This document shows positions 7,282-15,087 of a stretch of DNA of 64,000 nt, piece after piece. Each line of letters opens with the position of its first letter. Position 1 is the first letter of the stretch. The translations under genes and the position numbers were made by a program. The notes beneath the pieces are model-generated. The model searched no databases. It had not been told where the DNA came from and saw only the letters and a list, made by a program, of their open reading frames with translations. Origin of the DNA: JBLWXV01 sp048267245 (GTDB lineage: Bacteria; Bdellovibrionota; Bacteriovoracia; Bacteriovoracales; Bacteriovoracaceae); assembly GCA_048267245.1 (NCBI GenBank), contig JBLWXV010000001.1, forward strand, positions 1,178,001 to 1,242,000. The letters are read 5' to 3'.

Positions 7282-9027
7282 TTAGCGGGCCAGTGTGAGT
7301 CCTTCTCCGCGGGGATCTGAAACTCCGGTGAGTACATCATCTTTTAATCCAACCGCCTGCATCTTACAACCGAGCGGGCGGATGTCGATGGTATGTCCCT
7401 TTGTTTTTAAGCTCTCAAGAACGTCTGCAGGGAGACCCGGAGGACCAATGCGCAATTCATCTGGACTCCACTGATGGTGGTAGCGAACGGCAGCAATGGA
7501 AGAGTAGAGGTCCATATCGTACTCAAGTAAATTAAGTAGAGTTTGGGCAACACAAGTGAGAATACGCGTTCCACTAGGAGTACCAAGTGCATAAATGGGA
7601 CGCTCCTTATAGCTCACAATTGTAGGAGACATTGAACTGAGTGGTCGCTTCTTTGGTGCCACTAAATTCTTTGATCCCCCGACAGCGCCAAAGAGATTAC
7701 TGGCCCCTACCTTGGCCCCGAAGTCATCCATCTCGTTGTTGAGAACAATACCAGTGTCTTTGGCGACCACGGCCGAACCAAAGAGACCGTTAATTGTCTG
7801 AGTCGAAGTAATGACATTACCTTCAGCATCGGCAACTGTGAGGTGAGTGGTTTCATCGGATTCATACATGACCGGAACTTCGCCGGGCTTCACCTCTTCT
7901 TTTGGGCGAGCCTTCTCTGGTGAGAGCTTTGCTCTCACTGTTGCAGCATATACCTTCGACAGAAGAAGGGAGAGCGGTACTTTTTCAAAGTCTGGGTCTC
8001 CCATATATTCACTGCGATCGGCAAAGGCCTGCTTCATGGCCTCTGCTGTGTAGTGAATGGAGAGTGGGTGGCCAGCGCCATACTGTCTCAGGCCTAGATC
8101 TTCTACAATATTGAGAATCTCTAGGGCGTGAGTTCCACCGGAACTTGGTGGACCCATAGAGTAGATGTCATAGCCGCGATAGTGTCCGGCGACTGGAGTG
8201 CGGTACTTGGGAGTATAAGTCTCAAGGTCCTTGGCACTTAAAATGCCTCGCTTTGATTTAGAGGTTGCGATGATGGCCTTGGCAATCTCACCTCTATAGA
8301 AAGCATCTTTTCCCTCCGAAGCAATCTTTCGCAGAGTTTTTCCAAGATCAACTTGGATCAGGCGCTGACCGCTTTTAAGAGGGCTACCGTCTAGGGAGAG
8401 GAAGATTTTCTTTGCGCTCTTGTCTTTGGCGAGCTCATCGCGGCGATACTTGATTGCCTTTTCTAGTTCCGGGTAAATGATAAATCCATTTTCTGCCAAC
8501 TCAATTGAGGGCCACATCACTACCGCGCGTGGAAGCTTGCCGTACTTTTCGTGAAATTCAAGCAGTCCTGCCACCAGACCTGGGACCGCGACAGCGTGAA
8601 TCCCGTTTACGGACTTACCTTTGATGACCTCACCATTTTTATCAAGATACATATCTTTGTTGGCAGCAAGGGGAGCAGTCTCGCGAAAGTCCAGCGAGAT
8701 TGGTCTACTCATATTGGCGGATTGATAGAGCAGAAAACCACCGCCGCCAATGCCCGTACTTTGCGGGCGCTCTACGCTTAGAGCAAAGCTTGCGGCGACG
8801 AAGGCATCAGCAGCATTTCCACCGCGCTCAAACATTTGCAGGGCCGCGATACTTGAGTGCTGTCCCTGAGTCGAGACAGCAAAGCGCTTGCCGCTAGAAA
8901 TCTTATCAGAGGGAAATTGATCATCGGCGACTGGCACTAGGGCAATGGGTCGGTTGGACCAGCTGCACGAAACGAACCAAAGACTACAGAGAATGAGGGC
9001 AGAGTGCCTCAATTTGAGCTTCATCAC
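7282..9027 (-). CDS. ggt: Gamma-glutamyltransferase (lipoprotein-type signal)
   Basis: A 581-residue Ntn-hydrolase precursor that cleaves gamma-glutamyl bonds such as glutathione in the periplasm. The N-terminus has a lipobox (VSC, C21). The large-subunit signature ERPQSTGIGGGGF is at 87-98. The autoprocessing and catalytic site is ETTHLTVADAEGN, with T393 as the likely nucleophile. The small-subunit oxyanion motif PLSSMSPTI is near 462-470. Length matches the family. It lies 13 bases upstream of the propeller gene, so the two may share an mRNA. Confidence 0.9.
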   Translation of the reverse strand: MMKLKLRHSALILCSLWFVSCSWSNRPIALVPVADDQFPSDKISSGKRFAVSTQGQHSSIAALQMFERGGNAADAFVAASFALSVERPQSTGIGGGGFLLYQSANMSRPISLDFRETAPLAANKDMYLDKNGEVIKGKSVNGIHAVAVPGLVAGLLEFHEKYGKLPRAVVMWPSIELAENGFIIYPELEKAIKYRRDELAKDKSAKKIFLSLDGSPLKSGQRLIQVDLGKTLRKIASEGKDAFYRGEIAKAIIATSKSKRGILSAKDLETYTPKYRTPVAGHYRGYDIYSMGPPSSGGTHALEILNIVEDLGLRQYGAGHPLSIHYTAEAMKQAFADRSEYMGDPDFEKVPLSLLLSKVYAATVRAKLSPEKARPKEEVKPGEVPVMYESDETTHLTVADAEGNVITSTQTINGLFGSAVVAKDTGIVLNNEMDDFGAKVGASNLFGAVGGSKNLVAPKKRPLSSMSPTIVSYKERPIYALGTPSGTRILTCVAQTLLNLLEYDMDLYSSIAAVRYHHQWSPDELRIGPPGLPADVLESLKTKGHTIDIRPLGCKMQAVGLKDDVLTGVSDPRGEGLTLAR

Positions 9028-9101
9028 AAAATCCTTTTTTTATCTGGTACTTGAATGCTAGCGAGATCAACATCCTCTCTCAAGTCAAAACTCAAAATAC
9101 G

Positions 9102-9130
9102 TGTTCACTCGCTAGCTTTGTTGTTATGAT
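9102..9130 (+). promoter_or_regulatory. Possible promoter for PspC/pdxH operon
   Basis: TATGAT (9125-9130) is a five-of-six match to a -10 box. With a 17-base spacer, the -35 position reads TGTTCA (9102-9107), a weak match. The predicted start near 9137 leaves a leader of about 26 bases. Confidence 0.35.
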
Positions 9131-9162
9131 TGAGCGCGAAGTCTTTGAATGAGGAGTTGACC

Positions 9163-9540
9163 ATGCGTCAAATAGGTAAGATCCCCCATCTCTGGCAAAG
9201 ATCCTCTGAAGGGCCCCTTGGAGGAGTTTGTGAAGGTCTTGGTCGCAGCTTTGGAATAGACCCGAAGCTCTTGCGCTTTCTTTGGTGCGCGAGCATTCTC
9301 TTATTTGGTTCAGGATTTCTCCTCTATGTTCTACTCTTCTTTGTCTTGCCGCTGGACTACGAAATTGCCGAGTATCAAGAACCCAAAGTATTGGGCGTTT
9401 GTTATCGCTACGCTCGCGCCCATCAATTTGATCTGGCGCTCTTAAGACTCATTTGCGTTCTCATTTTTATCGGTTCTCTTGGAACCGGAATGCTACTTTA
9501 TTTGCTACTCTATTTCTTCGCACCTAAGGAGCGCCAGTGA
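9163..9540 (+). CDS. Tandem PspC-domain membrane protein
   Basis: A 125-residue protein with two PspC-like units in tandem. The first is complete (LWQRSSEGPLGGVCEGLGRSFGIDPKLLRFLW, then a membrane helix ending FFVLPLDY). The second is a shortened repeat (EPKVLGVCYRYARAHQFDLALLRLICVL, then a helix ending YFFAPKE). PspC proteins act in envelope-stress sensing, but the role here is unknown. The start at 9163 is chosen over TTG at 9130 because GAGGAG lies six bases upstream. It overlaps the pdxH GTG start by four bases. Confidence 0.75.
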   Translation: MRQIGKIPHLWQRSSEGPLGGVCEGLGRSFGIDPKLLRFLWCASILLFGSGFLLYVLLFFVLPLDYEIAEYQEPKVLGVCYRYARAHQFDLALLRLICVLIFIGSLGTGMLLYLLLYFFAPKERQ

Positions 9541-10133
9541 GTGATCACAAGTCTTTTGGCCTAACTGAAAATCCCTACGATGTTTTTAATAAATGGCATG
9601 AAGATGCGCTTGCAAAAGAAGAAAACGCAAACGCCTTTGCCTTTGCCTCTGTCGATGGGCAAGGCAAGCCAGATGTGCGCTACCTGCTCTTTAAAGGCTT
9701 TCAAGAGCAGGGGCTCTCGTTCTTTTCTCATACTAACTCACCCAAGGGCGTTCAGTTGGCAGATAACTGCGCTGGAGCGATTGCCTTTTACTGGCATCAA
9801 TCCGGAAGACAAGTTCGCGTGCGCGGACACGTCTCACTCTTGCCCCTTGAGGTTTCGCAAAAGTACTTTGCTGGACGTGACCTCCAAAGCAAGCTCGCCT
9901 CTGCGGTCTCTCATCAGAGTGAGACAATTGAATCGCGCAGTGCCTTTGAGTCGCTCTTAAAAGAAAAGCAAGAAGTGTGGGGCGAAAATATTACTTGCCC
10001 CGATCACTGGAGAGGCTATACGTTGATTCCCGATGAATGGGAATTCTTTATCTATGGTGCTCATCGTATCAATGATCGCTTCCTCTATCAAAAGAGTGCT
10101 GACTCGTGGGATATTTCTAGGCTGCAGCCTTAG
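9537..10133 (+). CDS. pdxH: Pyridoxamine 5'-phosphate oxidase
   Basis: A 198-residue FMN enzyme that makes pyridoxal 5'-phosphate. Family features are PDVRYLLFKGF near 44-54, FSHTNSPKGVQLADN near 63-77, FYWHQSGRQVRVRG near 84-97 (FMN and PLP contacts), SHQSETI, and the C-terminal RINDRFLY preceded by W.FFIYG. Length is slightly under the usual 210. The GTG start overlaps the PspC stop codon (GTGA), implying translational coupling. Confidence 0.9.
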   Translation: MSDHKSFGLTENPYDVFNKWHEDALAKEENANAFAFASVDGQGKPDVRYLLFKGFQEQGLSFFSHTNSPKGVQLADNCAGAIAFYWHQSGRQVRVRGHVSLLPLEVSQKYFAGRDLQSKLASAVSHQSETIESRSAFESLLKEKQEVWGENITCPDHWRGYTLIPDEWEFFIYGAHRINDRFLYQKSADSWDISRLQP

Positions 10134-10140
10134 AGGAAGT

Positions 10141-10692
10141 ATGAAAAAAGTAATTCTTCTGATCGCTCTCATACTGGGCTGTTTGCTCTCTAGGCCCATT
10201 GCAGCTGCTCCTGTTGTGGGAGTGGGCTACCAGGGAATCGCTTCTGTCTCATGGGACGATCTCTATAATGGTCTCTCAGATGGCTCACTCACTTACAGTG
10301 CCGGTTGGGACTTTCCAGGAATTCTGGCCATCGACTTATTCTATAAGAAATTTAATCTTTATAAAGATATCAAGCATGCAACTGGGGACATAAGAGGAAA
10401 TTTAGAGGCCACGATGATTGGCCCGATGTTTCGAATTCATCATGGTCCTTATGTTGATAGTCGCTTTAGTCTATTCTATTCCAAACTGGAGACCGACTAC
10501 CGCCTAAATACGGGGGCCAAGGTAAAAGCCGATGCCCAAGGTAAGTACTTGGGCGTGCTCGCTGGAGTCGAGGGGCATTTGAAATTTATGAATTACTTTG
10601 AAACCTATCTTGGCACTGATCTCATGAGAATAGGAGGAGAAATTCTCTCGCTCTCATTTGACCTAGGCGTGCGCTGGTATGTGAGCTTCTAG
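10141..10692 (+). CDS. Predicted outer-membrane beta-barrel protein
   Basis: A 183-residue protein with a signal peptide (MKKVILLIALILGCLLSRPIAAA) followed by alternating hydrophobic/polar strands rich in Gly, Tyr and Phe, ending with a C-terminal WYVSF, typical of outer-membrane barrels recognised by BamA. It lies seven bases after pdxH (AGGAAGT upstream of ATG). The ATG at 10033 would overlap pdxH and lacks a signal peptide, so it is not used. No specific family is recognised. Confidence 0.65.
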   Translation: MKKVILLIALILGCLLSRPIAAAPVVGVGYQGIASVSWDDLYNGLSDGSLTYSAGWDFPGILAIDLFYKKFNLYKDIKHATGDIRGNLEATMIGPMFRIHHGPYVDSRFSLFYSKLETDYRLNTGAKVKADAQGKYLGVLAGVEGHLKFMNYFETYLGTDLMRIGGEILSLSFDLGVRWYVSF

Positions 10693-12677
10693 AAAGTCTT
10701 TAATACCTTGAGTCCGTAGATTGCTGGTGAACCGACTTGGACAAACTTCTCATTGCTAAAACTTGGTGGTCTATTTCCAAAGTAAAATCCTCGTGACTCC
10801 TCTCGCTCATTAAATATATTCCTTCCCCATATGATTGCTTTCCACGTCTGATGAGAGTAGGTGAGGTTGGCACTCGTGATGAGTCTTGAAGGAGACTGCT
10901 CGTCGTGTGAATTGCCAAAGTAAAAACTCTTTTGAAAGTCGTGTTCGAGATTAAATTCAAGACCTTTTACAAGCCTCCAAGTATTCTTTAGCGACCAAGT
11001 ATATTCGGGAGCATAAGAAAATGATCTCCCTTTGAGACTTCTGGAACCATGACGGTAACTTCCATACTCTGATTGAAGCACAGAGAAGCGAGCTTGGGTG
11101 GACCAGAAGGAGAAATTGTTCCAGCTCACACTTGATTCATTGCCATAGCTTCTTCCTCTCACGCCGTTGTCGGTGTAAAAAGTGAAGGAACTCGGATCAC
11201 TTGGGTTGTCCTGATAAGAGGTTTCAACTTGTATATCTTCTCTTAAAGTGTAGAAGAATTCAGTGCTGTAGCTAAAATAATCGAACTTGCCAGATATTTT
11301 AACGTCCAGCTGGTAGAGGTTCTCCTCATGAAATTCGCGGCGATCAGCAGTAATTGCTGATCCAATATTCACCCCACCAGGCTTATAGCCTCTGGCCAGA
11401 TTGACTGTAAGATTGTGAAGGGGGTGTAGAGCAAGTTGCGCACCTAAGCGCGCGCCCCAGAGGAACTCCTTTGGAGAAAAGGAGTTTTGCTTATTGTCTC
11501 TATAGCGAGAATTTACCTGTTCAATTCTTCCACCCATAAAGAAGTGAAGCGTGCTTGAGTGAGAGTACTCTGTTTCGTGGTAGAGAGAATATCTCTCGCG
11601 ACTAAAGTCGCCTTGCACATCCTTTCTGACGCCATCGTTTTTAAAGCCCAACTCTCTTGAGTCATCACTAAAGAACTTAGCGTAGAGACCGCTGCGGTGA
11701 AAGAGACTACCTTGCTCATATGAAACTCTCTCTTCCAAACTGAGAGTCTTGATGTCGTGATTGAATTCAATATTGTAATTGTATACATCATTCCACCCTG
11801 GGAGTTGCTGCCAGTAAGTGTTGTTGCCCCAGTCCTCATCATAGGAATAACCCGTCTTGGTTAAATGCCCGCCGATTATGCTCTCAAACGTTGTCCTTCC
11901 AAAATTCTTAGTGTGAACTAATGAGGCTCCAAAAGTTTTTTGCGCGTCTTGCCCAGGCTTGTCTGAAATTGTTTTCTTTGAATTTTCAAAATTAAAAATA
12001 TCGTAGCCATTTTGAAAGTCAAAGTAGTGCATACTAAGACTAAAGGGTTTGAAGTCGAGCTTCGCCTTTAGTGCTAGTTCATCAATGTGATTGGTGTCTT
12101 TGCGGTTGAGGTATTCATTGTGGAAGTATCCATCCTCTTGTTTATAGCTTAGAGACAGGAAGCTCTGACCTCTCTGATAGCGATTTTCAGCTTCAGCGCT
12201 TAAGGCCACTCCACGATAGGTTTTAAGTTCCGAACCAATCGTGAGCTTATTTTCCTCTCCACTTTTGGTGGTTCCCACGATCATACCGGCCAGAGACGAG
12301 GGACCAATCAACGTATTTTGTGGGCCCTTGTATAGCTCCACCGATTTCATGCCCACTAGATCAAGCACACCTCCCACACCCGTATAGTCAACGTGATCGA
12401 GGAGGACGGATACACTTTCATTAGGCATGGCCTCATACGAGGAGCGCTCGCCAATGCCTCTGATTTGAAAGTAGCGAGCACGCGCTGTTGCTCCAGAGTG
12501 GGTGAGCCCTTGAAAATGCAGTTGATCTAGATGATCGTTAACTTCAAGTTCATCGCTCTTTTTCACCTCACTATTATAGTAGTTGGTAAATTGAGTAGCT
12601 CTCTCATCTGGGGCGGTAACAATTGTTGGAGGTAATTCAGTGGCGGCAGCACTCGCAGCTGCTAAGAGAAATAGCAT
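10689..12677 (-). CDS. TonB-dependent outer-membrane receptor, TPP-riboswitch controlled
   Basis: A 662-residue receptor. A short signal peptide (MLFLLAAASAAA) precedes a TonB-box-like PTIVTA near residues 17-22. A plug domain follows (RYFQIRGIGERSSYEAMPNE, VELYKGPQNTLIGPSSLAGMI), then a long beta-barrel with many aromatic strands. It ends YGLKVLKTF with a C-terminal Phe. The TPP riboswitch directly upstream makes thiamin, or a thiamin precursor, the likely substrate; that is inference from regulation. AGGAG lies five bases before ATG and forms part of the riboswitch closing stem. No thiamin biosynthesis gene lies next to it. The 3' end overlaps the convergent barrel gene by four bases. Confidence 0.85.
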   Translation of the reverse strand: MLFLLAAASAAATELPPTIVTAPDERATQFTNYYNSEVKKSDELEVNDHLDQLHFQGLTHSGATARARYFQIRGIGERSSYEAMPNESVSVLLDHVDYTGVGGVLDLVGMKSVELYKGPQNTLIGPSSLAGMIVGTTKSGEENKLTIGSELKTYRGVALSAEAENRYQRGQSFLSLSYKQEDGYFHNEYLNRKDTNHIDELALKAKLDFKPFSLSMHYFDFQNGYDIFNFENSKKTISDKPGQDAQKTFGASLVHTKNFGRTTFESIIGGHLTKTGYSYDEDWGNNTYWQQLPGWNDVYNYNIEFNHDIKTLSLEERVSYEQGSLFHRSGLYAKFFSDDSRELGFKNDGVRKDVQGDFSRERYSLYHETEYSHSSTLHFFMGGRIEQVNSRYRDNKQNSFSPKEFLWGARLGAQLALHPLHNLTVNLARGYKPGGVNIGSAITADRREFHEENLYQLDVKISGKFDYFSYSTEFFYTLREDIQVETSYQDNPSDPSSFTFYTDNGVRGRSYGNESSVSWNNFSFWSTQARFSVLQSEYGSYRHGSRSLKGRSFSYAPEYTWSLKNTWRLVKGLEFNLEHDFQKSFYFGNSHDEQSPSRLITSANLTYSHQTWKAIIWGRNIFNEREESRGFYFGNRPPSFSNEKFVQVGSPAIYGLKVLKTF

Positions 12678-12683
12678 AACGAC

Positions 12684-12770
12684 TCCTAATTCCTACGCCA
12701 GTATTAACTGGGTCAGGTTCAAAGGGTCCCGGAAAATCCGATCTCAGCTCGTTTTGAGCACCCCTTTAGG
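12684..12770 (-). ncRNA. TPP (THI-box) riboswitch
   Basis: Read on the minus strand, the conserved TPP elements are present in order: AAAGGGGTGCTC, the AGCTGAGAT core (J2-4 side), then GACCCTTTGAACCTGA, the GTTAATACTGGCG block and TAGGAATTAGG. The closing helix P1 pairs CCTAA (12766-12770) with TTAGG (12684-12688). That TTAGG continues into the AGGAG ribosome binding site of the TonB receptor. Ligand binding would therefore be expected to hide the binding site and block translation. The fold was read by eye. Confidence 0.92.
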
Positions 12771-12780
12771 TGAAGGCCAA

Positions 12781-12808
12781 GATTTACCACGATAAACTTA
12801 CATGTCAA
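12781..12808 (-). promoter_or_regulatory. Promoter for riboswitch-TonB receptor transcript
   Basis: On the minus strand a perfect TTGACA (12803-12808), a 16-base spacer and TAAATC (12781-12786) predict transcription starting about 12774, only a few bases before the riboswitch P1 helix. The match between the predicted start and the riboswitch edge supports both calls. Confidence 0.65.
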
Positions 12809-12814
12809 GCGTTA

Positions 12815-12836
12815 GGTGCCAGATGACTTTTGGGAC
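12815..12836. repeat. Half copy of the palindromic element at 25691-25743
   Basis: Twenty-two bases, core GTGCCAGATGACTTTTGGGA, are identical to one arm of the perfect palindrome downstream of nuoI. It sits between the PilZ stop codon and the promoter of the TonB-receptor transcript. The second arm is absent here; the sequence after it diverges. Confidence 0.75.
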
Positions 12837-12854
12837 TCATCGCGGCCAAGGAAT

Positions 12855-13586
12855 TTAGACGAAGCGGATACCAACTTTAAATTGATCGCTCATGAATTCA
12901 TCGTCAGTCATCTGACGAATGGCCATGACCTCTCCCTTTAAGACTTTAGGGAGGTCTTTTTCGTTAATGCTCAAAACTTCAATTTTCTCTCCCACCTCAA
13001 ACTCTGCGGGATCGTCAACTACCATACCCATTCCGCCGGCGGAGATGTCATAGAGTTGGAAGAATCTCATCATTTTTTGTTCGCCAGTAAATTTATTAAT
13101 GGCCACTGTTTGTAGCGCTTTGGGGCGAACGCGAGGAACGCCTCTCTTGTGTTTATTGGCCTCTTCATTTTCCTTTTCCACTAGCTCGATGTTAGTAAGA
13201 AAATCTTTGGAGAGGACGTTGAGTCTTGGAGGCGTTGAGAAGGTAATATAGAAGGGATCAAATTCCCTCATCTTGATTTTAAGTGCGATCCCTTTCTGAG
13301 TGCTATAAAGAAAGAGGTCGCGATCGGCGTGGAAGCGAAAACCGGTAGTGTTGTTGGGAATGATCTCGATTGTTTTTTTGATCGGATCCACCTTGCGCAC
13401 GAGTGCGTAGTGTACAGGGCGATTTCCAACGTCTTCTTCGCTCTTAGACTGCCATGACCAGAGTTTTTCTTTGCGCGCGGCCATTGCCTTTAGAACACCA
13501 TAGATTTCCATATCATCAGTGATGATATAGCTCTCTTTCTTTTCTTCAGAAGGCTTTGGTTGTGGTTGTTTTAGGGCGGCACTCAT
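12855..13586 (-). CDS. PilZ-domain protein (probable c-di-GMP binding)
   Basis: A 243-residue cytosolic protein. The N-terminal half is an unassigned domain. The C-terminal half has the two PilZ c-di-GMP contacts in order: RGVPR (RxxxR) near residue 148, then DISAGGMGM (D/NxSxxG) near 185, followed by typical beta strands (FEVGEKIEVLSI, LKGEVMAIRQM, FKVGIRFV). Family knowledge says these bind c-di-GMP; the target here is unknown. It is the last of four minus-strand genes that appear to form an operon. Confidence 0.8.
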   Translation of the reverse strand: MSAALKQPQPKPSEEKKESYIITDDMEIYGVLKAMAARKEKLWSWQSKSEEDVGNRPVHYALVRKVDPIKKTIEIIPNNTTGFRFHADRDLFLYSTQKGIALKIKMREFDPFYITFSTPPRLNVLSKDFLTNIELVEKENEEANKHKRGVPRVRPKALQTVAINKFTGEQKMMRFFQLYDISAGGMGMVVDDPAEFEVGEKIEVLSINEKDLPKVLKGEVMAIRQMTDDEFMSDQFKVGIRFV

Positions 13587-13627
13587 ACCTCTATTTCGGC
13601 AAAATACGCCCTAAAATTGAGGTCAAT

Positions 13628-14119
13628 TTATTGTGTTTTGGCCGTGTTTTTTACTTTTTTGCTATCTAAATAGTCGCAAATTGACTCGGGTATTTCATGG
13701 AAGAAGTCATTATCGCGAAACTTAAGCTGTCTTTGGTCGAGTTCGCCGCTTTCACGGGCATCTCTAAAGACTCTGGTGAGGCGGTAGAGTGGACCTGCAA
13801 TTCTGTGTGAGAAGAAGAGTCCCCACATTCCAAAGAGTACTATTAAGCCCGATCCAAGTGCTAGGTAGACCTTATTCATAAATATTCGCTGCTCATCGAG
13901 TACGGCGTAATAGACGTGGCCAGTAGGAAGGCCCATCTCTTGACCCTTCTGAAGATATGAGTGGAAGAAGTAACTATTGGCAAAGTAGACGCAGATGAGG
14001 GTCAGTGCCACCGCCAGCATGACATAGCCCATGAAGCGAAATTGGAATTGGCGATTAATGAGAAACTTTCTTCCCAAGATCGCCTTTTTAAGAATGACTT
14101 CACGATTATCTGTACTCAT
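13628..14119 (-). CDS. Two-TM membrane protein with HAMP-like segment
   Basis: A 163-residue protein with membrane helices near residues 28-50 and 82-105, a short periplasmic loop between them, and a cytosolic tail starting HRIAGPLYRLTRVFRDARESGEL. That tail matches the first half of HAMP linkers (a conserved Pro after the second helix). No kinase, cyclase or methyl-accepting domain follows, so it resembles a stand-alone HAMP signalling stub. GAGGA lies five bases before ATG. It sits between an anchored protein and the PilZ protein, suggesting membrane-linked signalling. Confidence 0.65.
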   Translation of the reverse strand: MSTDNREVILKKAILGRKFLINRQFQFRFMGYVMLAVALTLICVYFANSYFFHSYLQKGQEMGLPTGHVYYAVLDEQRIFMNKVYLALGSGLIVLFGMWGLFFSHRIAGPLYRLTRVFRDARESGELDQRQLKFRDNDFFHEIPESICDYLDSKKVKNTAKTQ

Positions 14120-14136
14120 ATTTATCCTCGAAGGGC

Positions 14137-14964
14137 CTAGTAATCATATTCTTCAGTTTGAAAGTCTCTGCCTGTGATCATCTCATCAATTTCACTCGCA
14201 GAGTAGGTGCTCTCTTTGATCTGTCTATGAAAGCTTGACTGCTCTTCTTCGCTCCACTGTGAGACTCGTTGGCGAAACTCTGAGCCCTCTTGGCTTGAGG
14301 GCCTTCTAAGTTCATCAACCCAACTGCGCTTAGGTTCACTCTCTTGGGCGCGCTGAGTATCTTCACTTTCGATCGCCTGGATTATGCCGCCGCTAGCGAG
14401 CACATTTTCTAGAATACCTTTGAAGGCATAAATCTCTCTTTTAAATTCCAGCGACTCAGAAATGCCACTTGCTTCGCGCAGGACTTCTGGTGACCAGCCA
14501 AGCTCTTGGAAATTTTTTATTCCCAATATCTCTTCTTTACTCATTCGCTCAAAGATAATCAGATAGAAAATTAAATTGGCCGGCCATTCGGCCACGAGAG
14601 TTGGAGGTAGATTGTGCTTTGTCGCAAATTGGGAGACTTCCTTTTGTCTGATCTCAATTTCGGCAAGATTATTCTGATCGCGGGGGAACATATCAAAGAG
14701 GTCGCTCTTAAAGAGGTCATATTTGCGCTCTAAGCGGTTGGGAAGCGCCTCCTCTAATTCATCAAGGGGGTGGAGTTGAGCAGCTTTAAGAGCAATCGGA
14801 CGCTCCTTATTAGCCGCTACCGCACTTTGGTCCACCTTCACACTAAATGGTGAATCGGTTCCGCCGCGAACGCGCTCAAATTCCTGGCCCATTTGGCCTT
14901 GAATAAAGTAGATGCCAAAGCAAACCAGAAAAAGTCCGAATGTTGAGAGTGCGAGACCTTTCAG
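14137..14964 (-). CDS. Membrane-anchored protein of unknown function, probable CTG start
   Basis: From the first ATG (14892) the frame codes for 251 soluble residues, but it continues upstream to encode a hydrophobic segment (LALSTFGLFLVCFGIYFI) with no ATG, GTG or TTG. A CTG at 14964 has a perfect GAGGAG six bases upstream. Starting there gives a 275-residue single-pass protein, the preferred reading. The cytosolic or periplasmic part is charged, Glu-rich and likely helical, with a DELRRPSSQEGSEFRQRV stretch. No family is recognised. It is followed after 17 bases by the HAMP-like gene. The ATG start, with a weak AAGG, stays possible. Confidence 0.6.
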   Translation of the reverse strand: MKGLALSTFGLFLVCFGIYFIQGQMGQEFERVRGGTDSPFSVKVDQSAVAANKERPIALKAAQLHPLDELEEALPNRLERKYDLFKSDLFDMFPRDQNNLAEIEIRQKEVSQFATKHNLPPTLVAEWPANLIFYLIIFERMSKEEILGIKNFQELGWSPEVLREASGISESLEFKREIYAFKGILENVLASGGIIQAIESEDTQRAQESEPKRSWVDELRRPSSQEGSEFRQRVSQWSEEEQSSFHRQIKESTYSASEIDEMITGRDFQTEEYDY

Positions 14965-14976
14965 GATTAACTCCTC
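14962..14976 (-). promoter_or_regulatory. Ribosome binding site supporting a CTG start
   Basis: On the minus strand GAGGAG (14976-14971), six bases, then CTG (14964-14962). No ATG, GTG or TTG occurs in frame between the upstream stop and the ATG 72 bases downstream. This site decides the start of the anchored protein. Confidence 0.6.
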
Positions 14977-15087
14977 GAAAAAATAATTGTCCCTGGAATT
15001 ATAAAGAATTGAAAAATGAGATCAGGCCCTTTGAATTTCTAGGAAGTTACCCGCAGGTAACTCCCCAAAATTTGCCCAGAATAATTG

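Noticed and set aside
10033..10140. Upstream extension of the barrel-protein gene
   Set aside because: It lies inside pdxH in another frame; the ATG at 10141 starts a clear signal peptide.
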